Of a DNA stretch of 64,000 bases, positions 62,950-64,000 are shown one piece after another; the stretch's first letter is position 1; every line of letters begins with the position of its first letter. The stretch is taken from contig JARHVA010000158.1 of NCBI GenBank assembly GCA_037957365.1, forward strand, positions 1,976,001-2,040,000, written 5' to 3'. The stretch comes from Torreya grandis (lineage: Eukaryota; Streptophyta; Pinopsida; Cupressales; Taxaceae). A model generated the notes under the pieces. It ran no database searches. It was not told the DNA's origin and saw nothing but the letters and a program-made list of their open reading frames with translations. Made by a program: the position numbers and the translations under genes.

Positions 62950-64000
62950 ATATAATATTCATAAATTAATAAATATTCACCACTAAAAAACCTTGATCCA
63001 CTCACATAGATTACTCAAATTAAAAATTTATTTGATCTACACTAAACTCTCTATTCACAAAAGGTGGTCATGGCCTCTCTATATCTAGAACTTGAGTAGT
63101 TTATCTGGTATCACTAGTTATGTGCTCAAAATAAAAATAAATGTCTCTTCATTTTTTAGTATGTATTTTTTGAAGAGTTTTAGCTCCACTATCATAATAA
63201 TATCTCAAAAAACTACTTCAAAAAACTAGACAAGTTACTCCAAATTGGGATGGTAAAGAATTACATTCATCAATTTTAGAATCTCTCCTTATCTTTGGTA
63301 GACATCACTAAGGAAAATATGATTGACCTATTTTTGGGTGGCCTCAAAGATAGCATCCAATTAGATGTTTTCATGTTTCATCCTAATAATATATTTGAAT
63401 CCATACCAAAGGAACATATGAATAAGTGAAAAGAGTTGATCAAATGAAAACCTTTGACTAATGTGCATGACCACACCTTCCCAACATCATCATTTCTATA
63501 GCCTACTAGTTTGACACCTCAACAATTTGAAGAAAATCATGCAAAAGGTTTGTGTTTTGGATGTGATATCAAATGGATCAAAAGACGTTGATGTGATAAA
63601 AAATGTTGTTTTACATTAAAGATACCAATCAAGAGGAATAATATGATGAGTCTCTATGGGTAGGTTTGGAAGAACCTAAGGATGGATTTAAATATTATTA
63701 ACCTACTATTTCCTACCATTTACATTTAGGCATTCTTACTCCTCAAACTCTTAAGGTGGTGGGTTTCCTAAAGAAATAAAAGGTGACTATGATAATTGAC
63801 TCTAGGAATACACATAACATCATCAACAGTAAATCAACTACTCATTTGAATTCTTTCCTTTACCCAGATCCAAAATTTTAGGCTAAGATTATAGATGGTG
63901 GTATAGTCAACTATTCTAGAAGATTCCATATAATTAAGCTTGTTATGGGAGACTACTTTCTAGATTATCCTATGTTTTCTATTCCCATGGGAGGAGCTGA
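62950..64000 (+). pseudogene. Ty3/gypsy gag-protease related to the 19-kb copy, cut by window edge
   Basis: Capsid pieces: VVMASLYLELE, LCAQNKNK, YIHQFxNLSLSLVDITKENM and LGGLKDSIQLDVFMFHPNN (about 63334-63390), each with a counterpart at 19570-19890. A zinc-knuckle remnant GLCFGCDIKWIKRR is at about 63548-63590 (H lost). A linker follows, then LGILTPQTLKVVGFLKK and a protease start IIDSRNTHNIIN (DSR for DSG). The frame is still readable at the right edge (LVMGDYFLDYPMFSIPMGGA, 63940-64000). Many stops. The rest of pol is expected outside the window. Confidence 0.75.

Overview
The window looks like nuclear DNA of a seed plant with a large, repeat-packed, A+T-rich genome. A gymnosperm-like genome is my guess, at low confidence, and nothing here names a species. 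I see no intact single-copy host gene, no rRNA or tRNA gene and no CRISPR array. Nearly everything recognisable is a transposable element or its debris. Coding remnants carry many stops, often TAG/TAA where CAG/CAA is expected, which fits decay of methylated DNA.

Layout. 1-3306: 5' end of a minus-strand Ty3/gypsy element (LTR, gag, start of protease) running off the left edge. 3307-5975: old repeats, with a 20-bp tandem array and a foldback hairpin. 5976-12683: a complete minus-strand LTR element (LTRs of 1.95 kb, target duplication GTAAC/GTAAT) with no pol but a 2.3-kb, lightly damaged reading frame of unknown function. 13465-15500: worn minus-strand gypsy gag-protease. 18440-21640: two stacked gypsy 5' ends with Met-tRNA primer sites. 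21700-25220: a 750-bp array of 20-bp repeats, then a decayed intron-containing gene resembling plant-mobile-domain genes. 25471-25990: a 126-bp tandem repeat.

26270-62170 is one nested structure. The outermost layer is a minus-strand hAT-like transposase, split into a C-terminal part (26270-27093) and an N-terminal part (60241-62170). Between them lies a plus-strand Ty3/gypsy element, 27094-60240, with LTRs of about 5.4-6.1 kb and gag, protease, an RNase H-like domain, RT, a second RNase H and integrase. Its left LTR was hit by a pol-less LTR element (28252-36126, duplication GTACT/GTACC). Its RT was hit by a minus-strand Ty1/copia element (44941-52249, perfect duplication AGGTT). The right LTR keeps the uninterrupted GTACC site, and the RT frame rejoins across the copia insertion. 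The order of events is therefore hAT, then the giant element, then the two inserts.

62560-62790 is a third 20-bp repeat array. 63000-64000 is another gypsy gag-protease, related to the one at 19-20 kb, that runs off the right edge.

Three LTR families (the giant and the two pol-less elements) share an LTR end in AACA (or its decay) and a primer site close to TTGGCAYRCTCGGTGGGACC. The pol-less ones may thus have been copied by enzymes of elements like the giant. All boundaries and similarities were read by eye.
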